Shown in pieces: positions 1 through 7,978 of a DNA stretch of 64,000 nt. The number at the start of each line of letters is the position of its first letter. The first letter of the stretch is position 1. A program made the translations under genes and the position numbers. Origin of the DNA: Pseudooceanicola endophyticus. Lineage in GTDB: Bacteria > Pseudomonadota > Alphaproteobacteria > Rhodobacterales > Rhodobacteraceae. Where the stretch lies: the NCBI RefSeq assembly GCF_018760365.1, contig NZ_JAHIAB010000007.1, positions 62,001 through 126,000 of the forward strand, written 5' to 3'. Below the pieces are notes generated by a model. It worked only from the letters and a program-made list of their open reading frames with translations. It made no database searches and was not told the DNA's origin.

Positions 1-885
1 CTGCCGCCGCGTGCCACGCTGCTTTATGCCCGCCTCGCCGAGGCCCTGCGCCCCGATCACGTGGAAGCAGTGCTGCTGACCGGTTCGCTGCTTGAAAAGC
101 TGGACCAGCCGGGACTTGCGGCGGCCAGCTACCTGCGGGTGCCGCGCGACAATCCCGCCTTCTACCGCGCCGAGACCGCCCGCGCCGGGGCGCTGAAGGC
201 CGCCGGGCGCAGCGATGCCGCCCGCGACGTGCTGGACCAGCTGGCGACCAGCTATCCCGACGTGCCCGCCGTGCACACCGCGCGCGGCAATTTCTACCGC
301 CAGATCGGCGACCTGCCCGAGGCCCGGCGCAGCTTCGATACCGCCCTGCAGCTTTACGCGGAAACCGACGGGCGGCGCTGGTTCGCGCTTTATGCCCGCG
401 GCATGTGCGAAGAGAAACTGGGCGACTGGCGTGCCGCGCAGCGTGATTTCCGCGCCGCCCTGAAGATCAATCCGAACAATGCCAACCTGCTGAACTACTT
501 CGGCTATTCCATGGTCGAGAAGAAGCAGGACATGACCCAGGCGCTGGCGATGATCGAACAGGCCGTGAAGCTGAACCCTGATGCCGGCTACATCGTCGAC
601 AGCCTGGGCTGGGCCTATTTCACCATGGGTCGCGCCCAGGATGCCGTCGCCCCGATGGAACGCGCGGTCGAACTGATGCCGCGCTCGGCCGAGGTGAACG
701 ACCACCTGGGCGATGTCTACTGGGCCGTCGGTCGCAAGCTGGAAGCCCGCTTCCAGTGGCGCCGCGCCCTGTCGATGGCCCCCGCCCCCGCCGAAGCCGA
801 CCGCATCCACCGCAAGCTGAACGCCGGTCTGGACGCCGTGCTTGCAGAAGAGGCCCGCCCGGTGCATCAGGTCGCGCAGGACTGA
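1..885 (+). CDS. Tetratricopeptide repeat protein, 5' end outside window
   Basis: The reading frame is open from the first base, so the gene begins upstream and only the last 294 residues are seen. The visible part is a run of helical TPR-type units, for example a segment with N-Y-F-G-Y followed by A-L-A-M-I-E-Q-A-V-K-L-N-P-D-A and a next unit S-L-G-W-A-Y-F. Such arrays form superhelical scaffolds for protein-protein contacts. In Rhodobacterales a large TPR protein often precedes ispE, and it is followed here by ispE after a 25-base gap. No catalytic motif is seen and its partner is unknown. The TPR class is secure; the exact role is not. Confidence 0.85.
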   Translation: MPPRATLLYARLAEALRPDHVEAVLLTGSLLEKLDQPGLAAASYLRVPRDNPAFYRAETARAGALKAAGRSDAARDVLDQLATSYPDVPAVHTARGNFYRQIGDLPEARRSFDTALQLYAETDGRRWFALYARGMCEEKLGDWRAAQRDFRAALKINPNNANLLNYFGYSMVEKKQDMTQALAMIEQAVKLNPDAGYIVDSLGWAYFTMGRAQDAVAPMERAVELMPRSAEVNDHLGDVYWAVGRKLEARFQWRRALSMAPAPAEADRIHRKLNAGLDAVLAEEARPVHQVAQD

Positions 886-910
886 TCCTGCGAAGACCGA
901 AGGGCACTTC

Positions 911-1765
911 ATGACGACGATCGAGGGCACCCCCCGGGGCGCCGGGCTTGAGATCCTGGCCCCTGCCAAGGTCAACCTGGCCTTGCATGTGACCGCACGC
1001 CGCGCGGACGGGTATCACGAGCTTGATTCGCTCACCCTTTTCGCCGAGTCCGGGGACCTTCTGACGGTCACCCCCGCTGCCGAAAATGCCCTCGAAATCG
1101 GCGGACCGCGCGGGGCCGGACTGCCCGCCGGCGACGATAACCTGTGCCTCAGGGCCGCCCGGATGACCGATTTCCCGGTCTCGGTCAGGCTTGATAAGCG
1201 ACTTCCCGCCGAAGCCGGGCTGGGTGGCGGCTCTGCCGACGCTGCGGCTGTCCTCAGGGCAATTGCCCGGCTTTCGGGCAGCCCCCTGCCCGCCGGAACC
1301 GAACGGCTGGGCGCCGACGTGCCGGTCTGCCTGGCCTCGCGCGCGACCCGGATGCAGGGCATCGGAGAACGCCTGAGCCCCGTGCACGGCCTGCCGCCGC
1401 TGGCCGCCGTGCTGGTCAATCCCGGCGTTCCCGTCGCCACACCGCCGGTCTTCAAGGCGCTGGTCTGCCGCGACAATCCTCCGCTTGAGGCCCTGCCCGA
1501 AACGCCCTGCGACACGGCCACGCTGATCGCCTGGCTGGCCCGCCAGCGCAACGACCTGGAAGCCCCCGCGATCACCATCGCGCCGGTCATCGCCACCGTG
1601 ATCGACACCCTTGCCGCCAGTCCCGCATGCCAGCTGGCGCGCATGTCGGGTTCGGGGGCCAGCTGCTTCGGCCTCTACCCCGACAGGGCCGCCTCCGAGG
1701 CGGCAGCGGCCAAGATTTCAGCAAAACATCCTGAATGGTGGGTAAAACCGGCCATTCTGCGCTGA
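911..1765 (+). CDS. ispE: 4-diphosphocytidyl-2-C-methyl-D-erythritol kinase
   Basis: GHMP-superfamily kinase of the non-mevalonate (MEP) isoprenoid pathway; it phosphorylates the 2-hydroxyl of CDP-methylerythritol with ATP in the cytosol. The protein has 284 residues, the usual length. PAKVNLALHV near residue 18 is the family N-terminal motif, EAGLGGGSADAA near residue 100 is the ATP-binding glycine loop, and LGADVPVCL near residue 132 carries the catalytic aspartate. A C-terminal MSGSGASCFGL motif is also present. The start at 911 was chosen because it places PAKVN at the normal distance from the N-terminus; the frame is open further upstream but overlaps the TPR gene. Confidence 0.95.
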   Translation: MTTIEGTPRGAGLEILAPAKVNLALHVTARRADGYHELDSLTLFAESGDLLTVTPAAENALEIGGPRGAGLPAGDDNLCLRAARMTDFPVSVRLDKRLPAEAGLGGGSADAAAVLRAIARLSGSPLPAGTERLGADVPVCLASRATRMQGIGERLSPVHGLPPLAAVLVNPGVPVATPPVFKALVCRDNPPLEALPETPCDTATLIAWLARQRNDLEAPAITIAPVIATVIDTLAASPACQLARMSGSGASCFGLYPDRAASEAAAAKISAKHPEWWVKPAILR

Positions 1766-1863
1766 TCCGCCGATCCCGTCGTCCGAGGCGTTCCGGCCTC
1801 TTTGCAGCCCCGCCGAAGTCGCTTAACGGAAAGGGTGATGCAACCACGACGGACCCCCGGCCG

Positions 1864-2337
1864 ATGCCTTATGCCCGCGCCACTTCCCTTTTGCTCCTTC
1901 TTGTGCTGGCCGCCTGTGCCGGCACCCCCGGAACCTCTGGCCAGAAGCTGAACTTCGTCGACGACAGCCCGCTCTACCCTAACGAGACCCCGCAGCTGCG
2001 TCAGATGATCGAAAAGGCCTCGGCCACCTACGATGTTCCCGTCGATCTCGTGCAAAAAGTGGTGGTGCGCGAAAGCACCCACAATCCCGAAGCCCGCAAC
2101 GGCCCCTATTACGGCCTGATGCAGATCTCGGCCCCGACCGCGCGGGCCATGGGCTTTGACGGCAAGCCGCGCGACCTCCTGAATGCCCGCACCAACCTGA
2201 CCTACGCGGTGAAATACCTGCGCGGCGCCTGGCTGCTGGCCGATGGCAGCTACGAACGCGCCGTCAAATGGTACTCTCAGGGCTACTACTACGAGGCCAA
2301 GCGCCGCGGCATGCTGGAAGAGACCGGCCTGCGCTAG
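1864..2337 (+). CDS. Lipoprotein lytic transglycosylase, SLT domain
   Basis: Small 157-residue murein lytic transglycosylase. The start at 1864 gives a lipoprotein signal peptide: a leucine-rich stretch followed by the lipobox L-A-A-C with Cys18. The SLT catalytic core begins near residue 45. The catalytic glutamate is Glu70 in VVVRESTHNPEA, followed by GLMQI and, further on, an AVKWYSQGY segment that helps form the sugar cleft. It is expected to be a lipid-anchored periplasmic enzyme that cleaves the MurNAc-GlcNAc bond to give anhydro-muropeptides. It is unusually compact, an SLT domain with almost no accessory region. A longer frame upstream has no signal peptide at its N-terminus. Confidence 0.88.
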   Translation: MPYARATSLLLLLVLAACAGTPGTSGQKLNFVDDSPLYPNETPQLRQMIEKASATYDVPVDLVQKVVVRESTHNPEARNGPYYGLMQISAPTARAMGFDGKPRDLLNARTNLTYAVKYLRGAWLLADGSYERAVKWYSQGYYYEAKRRGMLEETGLR

Positions 2338-2351
2338 GCCCCCGATCTGCG

Positions 2352-2969
2352 TCAGGCCCCAGCCAGCGCCGCCTCGGCCCGGACCAGATCCTCGGGCGTG
2401 TTGACGTTGAAGAACGGATCGCCCGCCGCGCCGGGAAACACCGCCCGCACCATCCCCTCGGCCTCGGCAAAGAGGCGCACCTTGCGATGGCCTGCCGCCA
2501 GTGCCGCGCGCAGACGCCCCCGCGCCGCCACCGGCCAGAGCCCGCAGGCCGGCTGCACCGAGACCGCGCCATCCGCCCCGCCCAGCGCCGCAAGCGCCCC
2601 CGGAGCCCCCGCCAGTTCCGCCGCCAGCCGCAGCCGGGGCGCCAGATCGCCCGGCAGGAAGGGCGTGTCGCCGGGCACGGTGATCACCTGCCCGGCGCCC
2701 AGCCCTGCCGCCCAGTCCATCGCTGCCAGCACCCCCGCAAGGGGGCCGGGAAACCCGTCGACGCTGTCGGGCAGAACCGGCAGGGTAAATTCCGCGAAGC
2801 GCGCCGGATCGCCATTGGCATTCAGCGCCAGAGACCCCAGCTGCGGCGCCATCCGCGCGATCACATGGGCCAGCAGCGGCTGCCCGGCCAGAGGCCGCAG
2901 CGTCTTGTCGCCCGGCCCCATGCGCAGCCCCTGCCCTCCGGCCAGGATGACCCCGGGCGGCGCGCTCAT
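2352..2969 (-). CDS. mobA: Molybdenum cofactor guanylyltransferase
   Basis: Transfers GMP from GTP to molybdopterin to make the bis-MGD form of the cofactor used by DMSO-reductase-family enzymes. The nucleotidyltransferase signature is LAGGQGLRMG at about residues 9-18 with the following Lys of G-D-K-T-L. A D-S-V-D-G-F-P-G-P-L-A-G-V segment and a later P-G-D-T-P-F metal-binding motif fit MobA. The start at 2969 puts the signature at the normal position; an in-frame start 96 bases upstream would run up to azlC and adds no family sequence. It is divergent from azlC with about 94 bases between starts. The protein has 205 residues, typical of MobA. Confidence 0.92.
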   Translation of the reverse strand: MSAPPGVILAGGQGLRMGPGDKTLRPLAGQPLLAHVIARMAPQLGSLALNANGDPARFAEFTLPVLPDSVDGFPGPLAGVLAAMDWAAGLGAGQVITVPGDTPFLPGDLAPRLRLAAELAGAPGALAALGGADGAVSVQPACGLWPVAARGRLRAALAAGHRKVRLFAEAEGMVRAVFPGAAGDPFFNVNTPEDLVRAEAALAGA

Positions 2970-3063
2970 GCGGCCCTCTTGCGGCAGTGCAGAGAGGTTC
3001 GGCAGAGGCGGTTGTGCAGCACGGGGAATTGTCTCCTGCAAGGGGAGCGGGTAGCTCCGGATC

Positions 3064-3798
3064 ATGTCAGCCTATGCCCAATCCCCTGCCCCTGCCAGTG
3101 CCCGCCGCATCTTCCTGAAAGGTGTCACCGACGGGCTGCCCTTCGTTCTGGTGATCACGCCCTTCGGGCTGCTCTTCGGGGTGGTCGCCACCGAGGCGGG
3201 CCTTCAGGTCCACGAGGCGCTGACCTTCTCGGTCGCGGTGATCGCGGGGGCGGCGCAGTTCACCGCCCTGCAACTGCTGCAACACGCCGCCCCGGTGCTG
3301 ATCGTGCTGGTCTCGGCGCTGACGGTGAACCTGCGGATGGCGATGTATTCGGCCTCTCTCACGCCCTATATCGGCGCGGCGCCGCTGTGGCAGCGGGCGC
3401 TGGTGGCCTATCTGCTGGTCGACCAGACCTATGCCTGCGCCGTCACCGCCTACGAGAAGCACCCCGAATGGACGGTGCGTGACCGGCTGGCCTATTTCTT
3501 CGGGGTGGCGGCGCCCATCGTGCCGCCCTGGTACCTGCTGACCCTGATCGGCGCCCGGGTGGGCGACACGATCCCGCCGGAATGGTCGCTGGATTTCGCG
3601 GTGCCGATCACCTTCATCGCGCTGGTGGCGCCGATGCTGCGCACCCTGCCCCATCTGGCGGCCTGCTTTACCGCCGTGGTGCTGTCGCTGCTGCTGGCCG
3701 GGCTGCCCTGGAACCTCGGGCTGCTGGCCGCCGCCCTGCTGGGCATGATGGCGGGCGCCGCCACCGAACGCCACCTGGCCGGAAGGAACCTGCCATGA
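3064..3798 (+). CDS. azlC: AzlC-family branched-chain amino acid exporter, large subunit
   Basis: Polytopic inner-membrane protein of 244 residues. The N-terminal G-V-T-D-G-L-P-F-V-L-V-I-T-P-F-G-L-L-F-G stretch and the A-G-A-A-Q-F-T-A segment are the conserved AzlC motifs, followed by V-N-L-R-M-A-M-Y-S. AzlC works with a small membrane partner AzlD to export branched-chain amino acids or analogues. The partner gene follows directly and overlaps by four bases (ATGA), so the two are translationally coupled. No regulator of the Lrp type is adjacent. The substrate is inferred from the family only. Confidence 0.92.
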   Translation: MSAYAQSPAPASARRIFLKGVTDGLPFVLVITPFGLLFGVVATEAGLQVHEALTFSVAVIAGAAQFTALQLLQHAAPVLIVLVSALTVNLRMAMYSASLTPYIGAAPLWQRALVAYLLVDQTYACAVTAYEKHPEWTVRDRLAYFFGVAAPIVPPWYLLTLIGARVGDTIPPEWSLDFAVPITFIALVAPMLRTLPHLAACFTAVVLSLLLAGLPWNLGLLAAALLGMMAGAATERHLAGRNLP

Positions 3799-4121
3799 TC
3801 GACCATCACGCGCTCTGGATCGTCATCTTCGGCCTCGGCATCGGCAGCTACGCTCTGCGCTTTACCTTCCTTGGCCTGATCGGGGATCGCCAGCTGCCGG
3901 AATGGCTGCTGCGCCACCTGCGCTACACCGCCGTGACGGTGCTGCCGGCGCTGGTCGCCCCGCAGGTGCTGTGGCCGGCGGGCACCGGCGGGCAGCTGGA
4001 TCCCGCCCGCCTGTCGGCGGCCTGCGTGGCGCTGCTGGCCGGTGTCGTCTTCCGCAAGCCGATCGCCGCCATCGCGGCGGGTTTCGCGGCCCTCTACCTG
4101 GTGCCGCTGATTACGGGCTGA
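3795..4121 (+). CDS. azlD: AzlD-family small membrane subunit of amino acid exporter
   Basis: A 108-residue protein with about three to four membrane segments: a first helix at W-I-V-I-F-G-L-G-I-G-S-Y-A-L-R-F, and later helices containing V-L-P-A-L-V-A-P-Q-V-L and A-A-I-A-A-G-F-A-A-L-Y. The L-R-Y-T-A-V-T-V-L-P-A-L motif is characteristic of AzlD. It overlaps the azlC stop codon by four bases and stops only four bases before the convergent lipoprotein gene, so transcription from the two sides must collide or terminate within coding sequence. Confidence 0.9.
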   Translation: MIDHHALWIVIFGLGIGSYALRFTFLGLIGDRQLPEWLLRHLRYTAVTVLPALVAPQVLWPAGTGGQLDPARLSAACVALLAGVVFRKPIAAIAAGFAALYLVPLITG

Positions 4122-4125
4122 GCGA

Positions 4126-4764
4126 TCACCCGCGGTAGGGCAGGACCTGCGAGCGCAGGGCCGGATTGCCGCCCGGGGGCGTGAAATCCTCGTAGAAGAG
4201 CGTCCCGGCCACGCCGGTCACCGACTGGAACTCGGAGGCCAGGCTGTTGGGGAACCAGGTGCGCCCGATCCCTGCGAACCCCGGCAACTGCGCCAGCACC
4301 CCCGAGATCGAATGCGCGCAGCGGGCATCGCCCACCGGGCCTTCGGCGAAGGCCAGCTTCAGCGCCTTCTCGGCCACCTCGGGCGGCACCTGGATGGTCT
4401 GGCGCCGGACATGGAAGGTCGGGCGGGCATGCATCCGCTCGTAGGCGCTCAGGAACACCGGGTCGATGCCGACCAGCACGTCGCCTTCCCGGCGGATCTG
4501 GGGATGGTGGAAGCTGCCGGCGGGATCGAAGATCACCTGCTGGCTGGCGTTGATCAGCAGCGCCGAATGGGCACCCCGGCCATTGGAATTGTTGTCCACC
4601 GTCAGCAGCGTCAAAGAGGTCGGCTGATCGGAATGGTACGGGCCCTTTTCGGGCAGGGCCCGGATCGCAGCCGGGTACTGCACCGTCGGCAGGTGGCGCT
4701 GACCGCAGGCGGCAAGGCCGCTCAGCAGCACAAGGCCCGTCAGGACCAGAAGAAGACGTTTCAT
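4126..4764 (-). CDS. Lipoprotein with permuted NlpC/P60-like features
   Basis: Unrecognised 212-residue lipoprotein. A hydrophobic leader ends in the lipobox L-A-A-C with Cys20. After it comes L-T-L-L-T-V-D-N-N, then G-A-H-S-A-L-L-I with His66, then V-I-F-D-P-A-G-S. A cysteine follows at Cys149 in D-A-R-C-A-H-S-I. A histidine in a small-residue strand followed much later by a cysteine heading a helix is the order seen in circularly permuted NlpC/P60 (papain-like) enzymes such as YiiX. That points to a possible periplasmic amidase or peptidase, but the match is by pattern only. It is convergent with azlD with a 4-base gap. Confidence 0.7.
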   Translation of the reverse strand: MKRLLLVLTGLVLLSGLAACGQRHLPTVQYPAAIRALPEKGPYHSDQPTSLTLLTVDNNSNGRGAHSALLINASQQVIFDPAGSFHHPQIRREGDVLVGIDPVFLSAYERMHARPTFHVRRQTIQVPPEVAEKALKLAFAEGPVGDARCAHSISGVLAQLPGFAGIGRTWFPNSLASEFQSVTGVAGTLFYEDFTPPGGNPALRSQVLPYRG

Positions 4765-4825
4765 TCGGAAGGGCCTCCGGTGCCCGGGGAGGAAGGGCGA
4801 TGCCGGAGCGCACCGCCGGAGACGC

Positions 4826-4960
4826 TTAACTGTTGACCAGCGCGAGGACCAGCAGGATGGCCACCGCGCCGCCGGCGACCAGCGCCGCCGCCCGCACGAA
4901 GCCTTCGAAGGTCCGCTCGTGGGCCTCGATGTTCATGTCACCATGGATATGCCGGGCCAT
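4826..4960 (-). CDS. aa3-type cytochrome c oxidase subunit IV
   Basis: A 44-residue single-helix membrane protein: a short charged N-terminus with H-G-D-M-N-I, an aromatic F-E-G-F segment, one membrane helix and the terminal L-A-L-V-N-S. This closely resembles subunit IV of the Paracoccus aa3 cytochrome c oxidase, which has the same H-G-E-M-D-I and L-A-L-A-N-S ends. It packs beside subunits I and III and is not essential for catalysis. The start at 4960 is preceded by a clear AAGGAG seven bases upstream on the minus strand. The other oxidase subunits are not in the window. It is too short for most automatic gene callers. Confidence 0.88.
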   Translation of the reverse strand: MARHIHGDMNIEAHERTFEGFVRAAALVAGGAVAILLVLALVNS

Positions 4961-5048
4961 GCCGTGCTCCTTAGCAAGATGGGTTGTTCCGGGAATGATA
5001 GTGCGGCGCATGCCAGCTGTCATCTGTTTCGGCAAAAAGCCTTGCGTT

Positions 5049-6755
5049 TCAGGGTAGAAGAGCCTCCGGACCCAGGGCATAGAGGTCCTGCGCCCCGGCC
5101 ATGGCGGCGGCCAGATGGCCGGCATGTTCGGGCAGCAGGCGGGCGATGTAGATCCGCGCCAGCGCGGTGCGGGGGCCCGGCGCCGCCTCGCTCCCGGCGG
5201 CCTTGAGGTGCAGATGCGCCCCCAGTACCCGGGCAAAGCCCTCCAGATAGGGCACCGCCCCGGCAAAGCGCGCCTGCATGTCGCCCTGCGCCAGCATCCA
5301 TTCGGTCGCCTCGCGCAGGGTCTCGACGGCCTGCCAGACCGGCTCGGCCAGATCGGGGCGGGTGGCGCGGGCGGCCTCGGCGGCCTCCTGCATTTCCTCG
5401 ATCAGCGCCAGCGCGGCCTCGCCGCCATCGGCCAGCTTGCGCCCCACCAGATCCATCGCCTGGATGCCGTTCGTGCCCTCGTAGATCGCGGTGACGCGGA
5501 CATCGCGGTAGAACTGCGCCGCGCCGGTTTCTTCGATGAAGCCCATGCCGCCATGGACCTGCATCCCCTGCTCGGCCACGCGCATTCCGGTGGCGGTGCC
5601 GAAAGCCTTGGCAATCGGGGTCAGCAGCGCCGCGCGGGCCGCCCAGAAGGCTCCGTCCTCCCCGGCCTGCGCCAGATCCAGCGCCACGGCGCAGGAAAAC
5701 CCGATGGCGCGGGCCGCGAACAGGTCCGCCTTCATCTGCGCCAGCATCCGCCGCACATCCGCATGATCCAGGATCGTGCCGGTGCCCCCGGCAACCGGGC
5801 TGCGGCCCTGCACCCGCTCGGCCGCATAGGACAGGGCCTTTTGATAGGCGCCCTCGGCCACGCCGATCCCCTGCACCCCGACGCCGAGGCGCGCATTGTT
5901 CATCATGGTGAACATCGCCGCCATGCCGCGATGTTCCCCGCCCACCAGCCAGCCCCTCGCCCCCTCGTAGGCCATCACCGCCGTCGGAGAACCATGCAGC
6001 CCCATCTTGTGTTCAAGGCTGACCACCCGCAGGGCATTGGCCGTGCCGTCGGGCAGGATCTTGGGCACCAGGAACAGGCTGATGCCCCGGGTTCCCTCTG
6101 CCGCACCGGGCAGGCGCGCCAGCACCAGATGGCAGACATTGCCGCCGAAATCGTGATCCCCCCAGGAGATGAAGATCTTCTGGCCGCTGATCGCGTAGGT
6201 GCCATCCTCCTGCGGCACGGCCTTCGTGCGCAGCGCCCCCACGTCCGACCCCGCCTGGGGCTCTGTCAGGTTCATCGTCCCGGTCCATTCCCCGGAGATG
6301 AGCCTGGGCAGGTACAGCGCCTTCAGCGCGTCATCGGCGTGATGCTCCAGCGCCTCGATCTGGCCCTGGCTCATCAGCGGGTTCAGCTCCAGTGCCAGGC
6401 AGGCGCCCGAAAGCATGTCGTTCATCACCGTGGCCAGGGTCAGCGGCAGGCCCATGCCGCCATGCTCCACCGGGGCCGCCATGCCGATCCAGCCGCCCTC
6501 GGCCAGCGCGCGGTAGGCCCCGGCATAGCCCTTCGAGGTCACCACCACGCCGTTCTCAAGCCGCGCCGGATCGGTGTCGCCCGCCCGTTGCAGCGGCGCC
6601 CAGACCTCATCGGCCAGCTTCGCCAGCTCCGACAGGATCGCCTCGACCAGATCGGGGGTGGCTTCGGCAAAGCGCTCGGTCGCGGCGACGCGGGCGAAAT
6701 CGACGACATGCTCCAGCAGGAAACGATATTCCTCCACGGGCGCGCGGAATGGCAT
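5049..6755 (-). CDS. Acyl-CoA dehydrogenase, long form with C-terminal domain
   Basis: FAD-dependent dehydrogenase of 568 residues that introduces the alpha-beta double bond into an acyl-CoA and passes electrons to electron-transfer flavoprotein. L-T-E-P-Q-A-G-S-D-V-G and F-I-S-W-G-D-H are the FAD and substrate-binding segments. H-G-G-M-G-F-I-E-E-T-G and Y-E-G-T-N-G-I-Q hold the FAD contact and the catalytic glutamate. The length and the extra C-terminal helical domain place it in the group that includes DmdC, the methylmercaptopropionyl-CoA dehydrogenase of DMSP breakdown. The sequence alone does not separate DmdC from a fatty acyl-CoA enzyme, and no other dmd gene is near. The start at 6755 follows a GGAGG-like site. 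Confidence 0.88.
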   Translation of the reverse strand: MPFRAPVEEYRFLLEHVVDFARVAATERFAEATPDLVEAILSELAKLADEVWAPLQRAGDTDPARLENGVVVTSKGYAGAYRALAEGGWIGMAAPVEHGGMGLPLTLATVMNDMLSGACLALELNPLMSQGQIEALEHHADDALKALYLPRLISGEWTGTMNLTEPQAGSDVGALRTKAVPQEDGTYAISGQKIFISWGDHDFGGNVCHLVLARLPGAAEGTRGISLFLVPKILPDGTANALRVVSLEHKMGLHGSPTAVMAYEGARGWLVGGEHRGMAAMFTMMNNARLGVGVQGIGVAEGAYQKALSYAAERVQGRSPVAGGTGTILDHADVRRMLAQMKADLFAARAIGFSCAVALDLAQAGEDGAFWAARAALLTPIAKAFGTATGMRVAEQGMQVHGGMGFIEETGAAQFYRDVRVTAIYEGTNGIQAMDLVGRKLADGGEAALALIEEMQEAAEAARATRPDLAEPVWQAVETLREATEWMLAQGDMQARFAGAVPYLEGFARVLGAHLHLKAAGSEAAPGPRTALARIYIARLLPEHAGHLAAAMAGAQDLYALGPEALLP

Positions 6756-6887
6756 GGGCTCCTCCCTGGCCAGCTTTGCATCGGCCCGGGCGCTGATGTA
6801 AGGCACGGGCCAGATCCTCCGGCAACAGGCTAGCCGCGCCCTGCCCGCCGGCCCAGAAAAACGCGGCGTCACAGCAAAGGCGCACCC

Positions 6888-7853
6888 ATGTCCCCCGAGA
6901 CCCCCTCCCGCAAGACCGAGCTTCTGTCGGCGGATGATGCCGGTATCGCGCGTGCGGCAGAGCTGCTGAGGCAGGCCGAGCTGGTCGCCATGCCGACCGA
7001 GACGGTCTACGGGCTGGCCGGCGATGCGTCCTCGGATACGGCGGTTGCGGGGATCTACGCGGCCAAGGGACGGCCCAGCTTCAACCCCCTGATCGCCCAT
7101 GTGGCCGATCTGGACGCCGCCGAGGCGCTGGTCGACATCCCGGCCGCCGCCCGCGTTCTGGCGCAGGCCTTCTGGCCCGGTCCGATGACACTGGTGATGC
7201 CGCTGAAACCCGGCGCGAAAGTGTCACCGCTGGTGACGGCGGGGCTTCCGACACTGGCGATCCGCATCCCCGGCCACCCGGTGGCGCGGCGCCTGCTGAA
7301 GGCCTTCGGCGGCGCGCTGGCCGCGCCCTCCGCCAACCCCTCGGGGCGGATCAGCCCGACCGAACCCAACCATGTGCTGGCCGGCCTCTCCGGGCGGATC
7401 GCGGCGGTGCTGGACGGCGGCGCCTGCGGCGTGGGGGTGGAATCGACGATCCTGGCGGTCGCCGCCGACGGCACGCTGCGCCTGCTGCGCCCCGGCGGGC
7501 TGAGCGCCGAGGAGGTGCAGGAGAAGACCGGCCTGCCGGTGCTGGCCAACACCGCCACCGGGATCGAGGCGCCGGGTCAGATGACCTCTCACTACGCGCC
7601 GAAGGGCACCATGCGGCTGAATGCCGACACCGTGGCCCCGGACGAGGTGCTGCTGGGCTTCGGGCCGGTCCGCACGGACTGGAATCTCTCGCCTGCGGGC
7701 AACCTGCCCGAGGCGGCGGCGAACCTGTTCCGGATGATGCATGGCCTGGACCGCGCCGGGGTGGCAAAGATCGCCGTCTCGCCGATCCCGGAAACCGGCA
7801 TCGGGCTTGCGATCAACGACCGCCTGCGCCGCGCCGCCGCCCCCCGGGACTGA
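6888..7853 (+). CDS. sua5: L-threonylcarbamoyladenylate synthase (Sua5 type)
   Basis: Makes threonylcarbamoyl-AMP from threonine, bicarbonate and ATP, the first step of the t6A37 modification of ANN-decoding tRNAs. The N-terminal YrdC domain shows P-T-E-T-V-Y-G-L-A-G-D-A, K-G-R-P and the S-A-N-P-S-G loop. At 321 residues it is the long Sua5 form with a linker containing S-H-Y-A-P and a C-terminal domain, not the short TsaC form. It is divergent from the acyl-CoA dehydrogenase and followed at its 3' end by a tandem repeat belonging to the convergent YqgE/AlgH gene. Confidence 0.93.
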   Translation: MSPETPSRKTELLSADDAGIARAAELLRQAELVAMPTETVYGLAGDASSDTAVAGIYAAKGRPSFNPLIAHVADLDAAEALVDIPAAARVLAQAFWPGPMTLVMPLKPGAKVSPLVTAGLPTLAIRIPGHPVARRLLKAFGGALAAPSANPSGRISPTEPNHVLAGLSGRIAAVLDGGACGVGVESTILAVAADGTLRLLRPGGLSAEEVQEKTGLPVLANTATGIEAPGQMTSHYAPKGTMRLNADTVAPDEVLLGFGPVRTDWNLSPAGNLPEAAANLFRMMHGLDRAGVAKIAVSPIPETGIGLAINDRLRRAAAPRD

Positions 7854-7856
7854 GCG

Positions 7857-7978
7857 TTCCGGCGGCGGGCACCCTTCAGGCACGCCCGGCGGCGGGAATT
7901 CCTCAGGCGCGCCCGGCGGCGGGAATTCCTCAGGCGCGCCCGGCTGCGGGAATTCCTCAGGCGCGCCCGGCTGCGGGC
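7857..7978. repeat. 27-bp tandem repeat, about 4.5 copies
   Basis: Units begin at 7857 (degenerate), 7884, 7911 and 7938, with a partial copy from 7965. Copies 7884 and 7911 are identical, and 7938 differs by one base (G to T). Each unit contains an EcoRI-like GGAATTCC and the sequence that, on the minus strand, ends the YqgE/AlgH gene (codons A-G-R-A and a TGA). The array therefore repeats the last codons and stop codon of that gene. The unit length of 27 is a multiple of three. There are no unique spacers, so it is not CRISPR. Confidence 0.95.

Noticed and set aside
5049-6755. Definite DmdC of DMSP degradation
   Set aside because: The family resemblance is real but no dmdA/B/D gene lies near, so a specific substrate cannot be claimed.
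7857-7978. Possible CRISPR array
   Set aside because: Units of 27 bases are directly adjacent with no spacers, and no cas gene is in the window.
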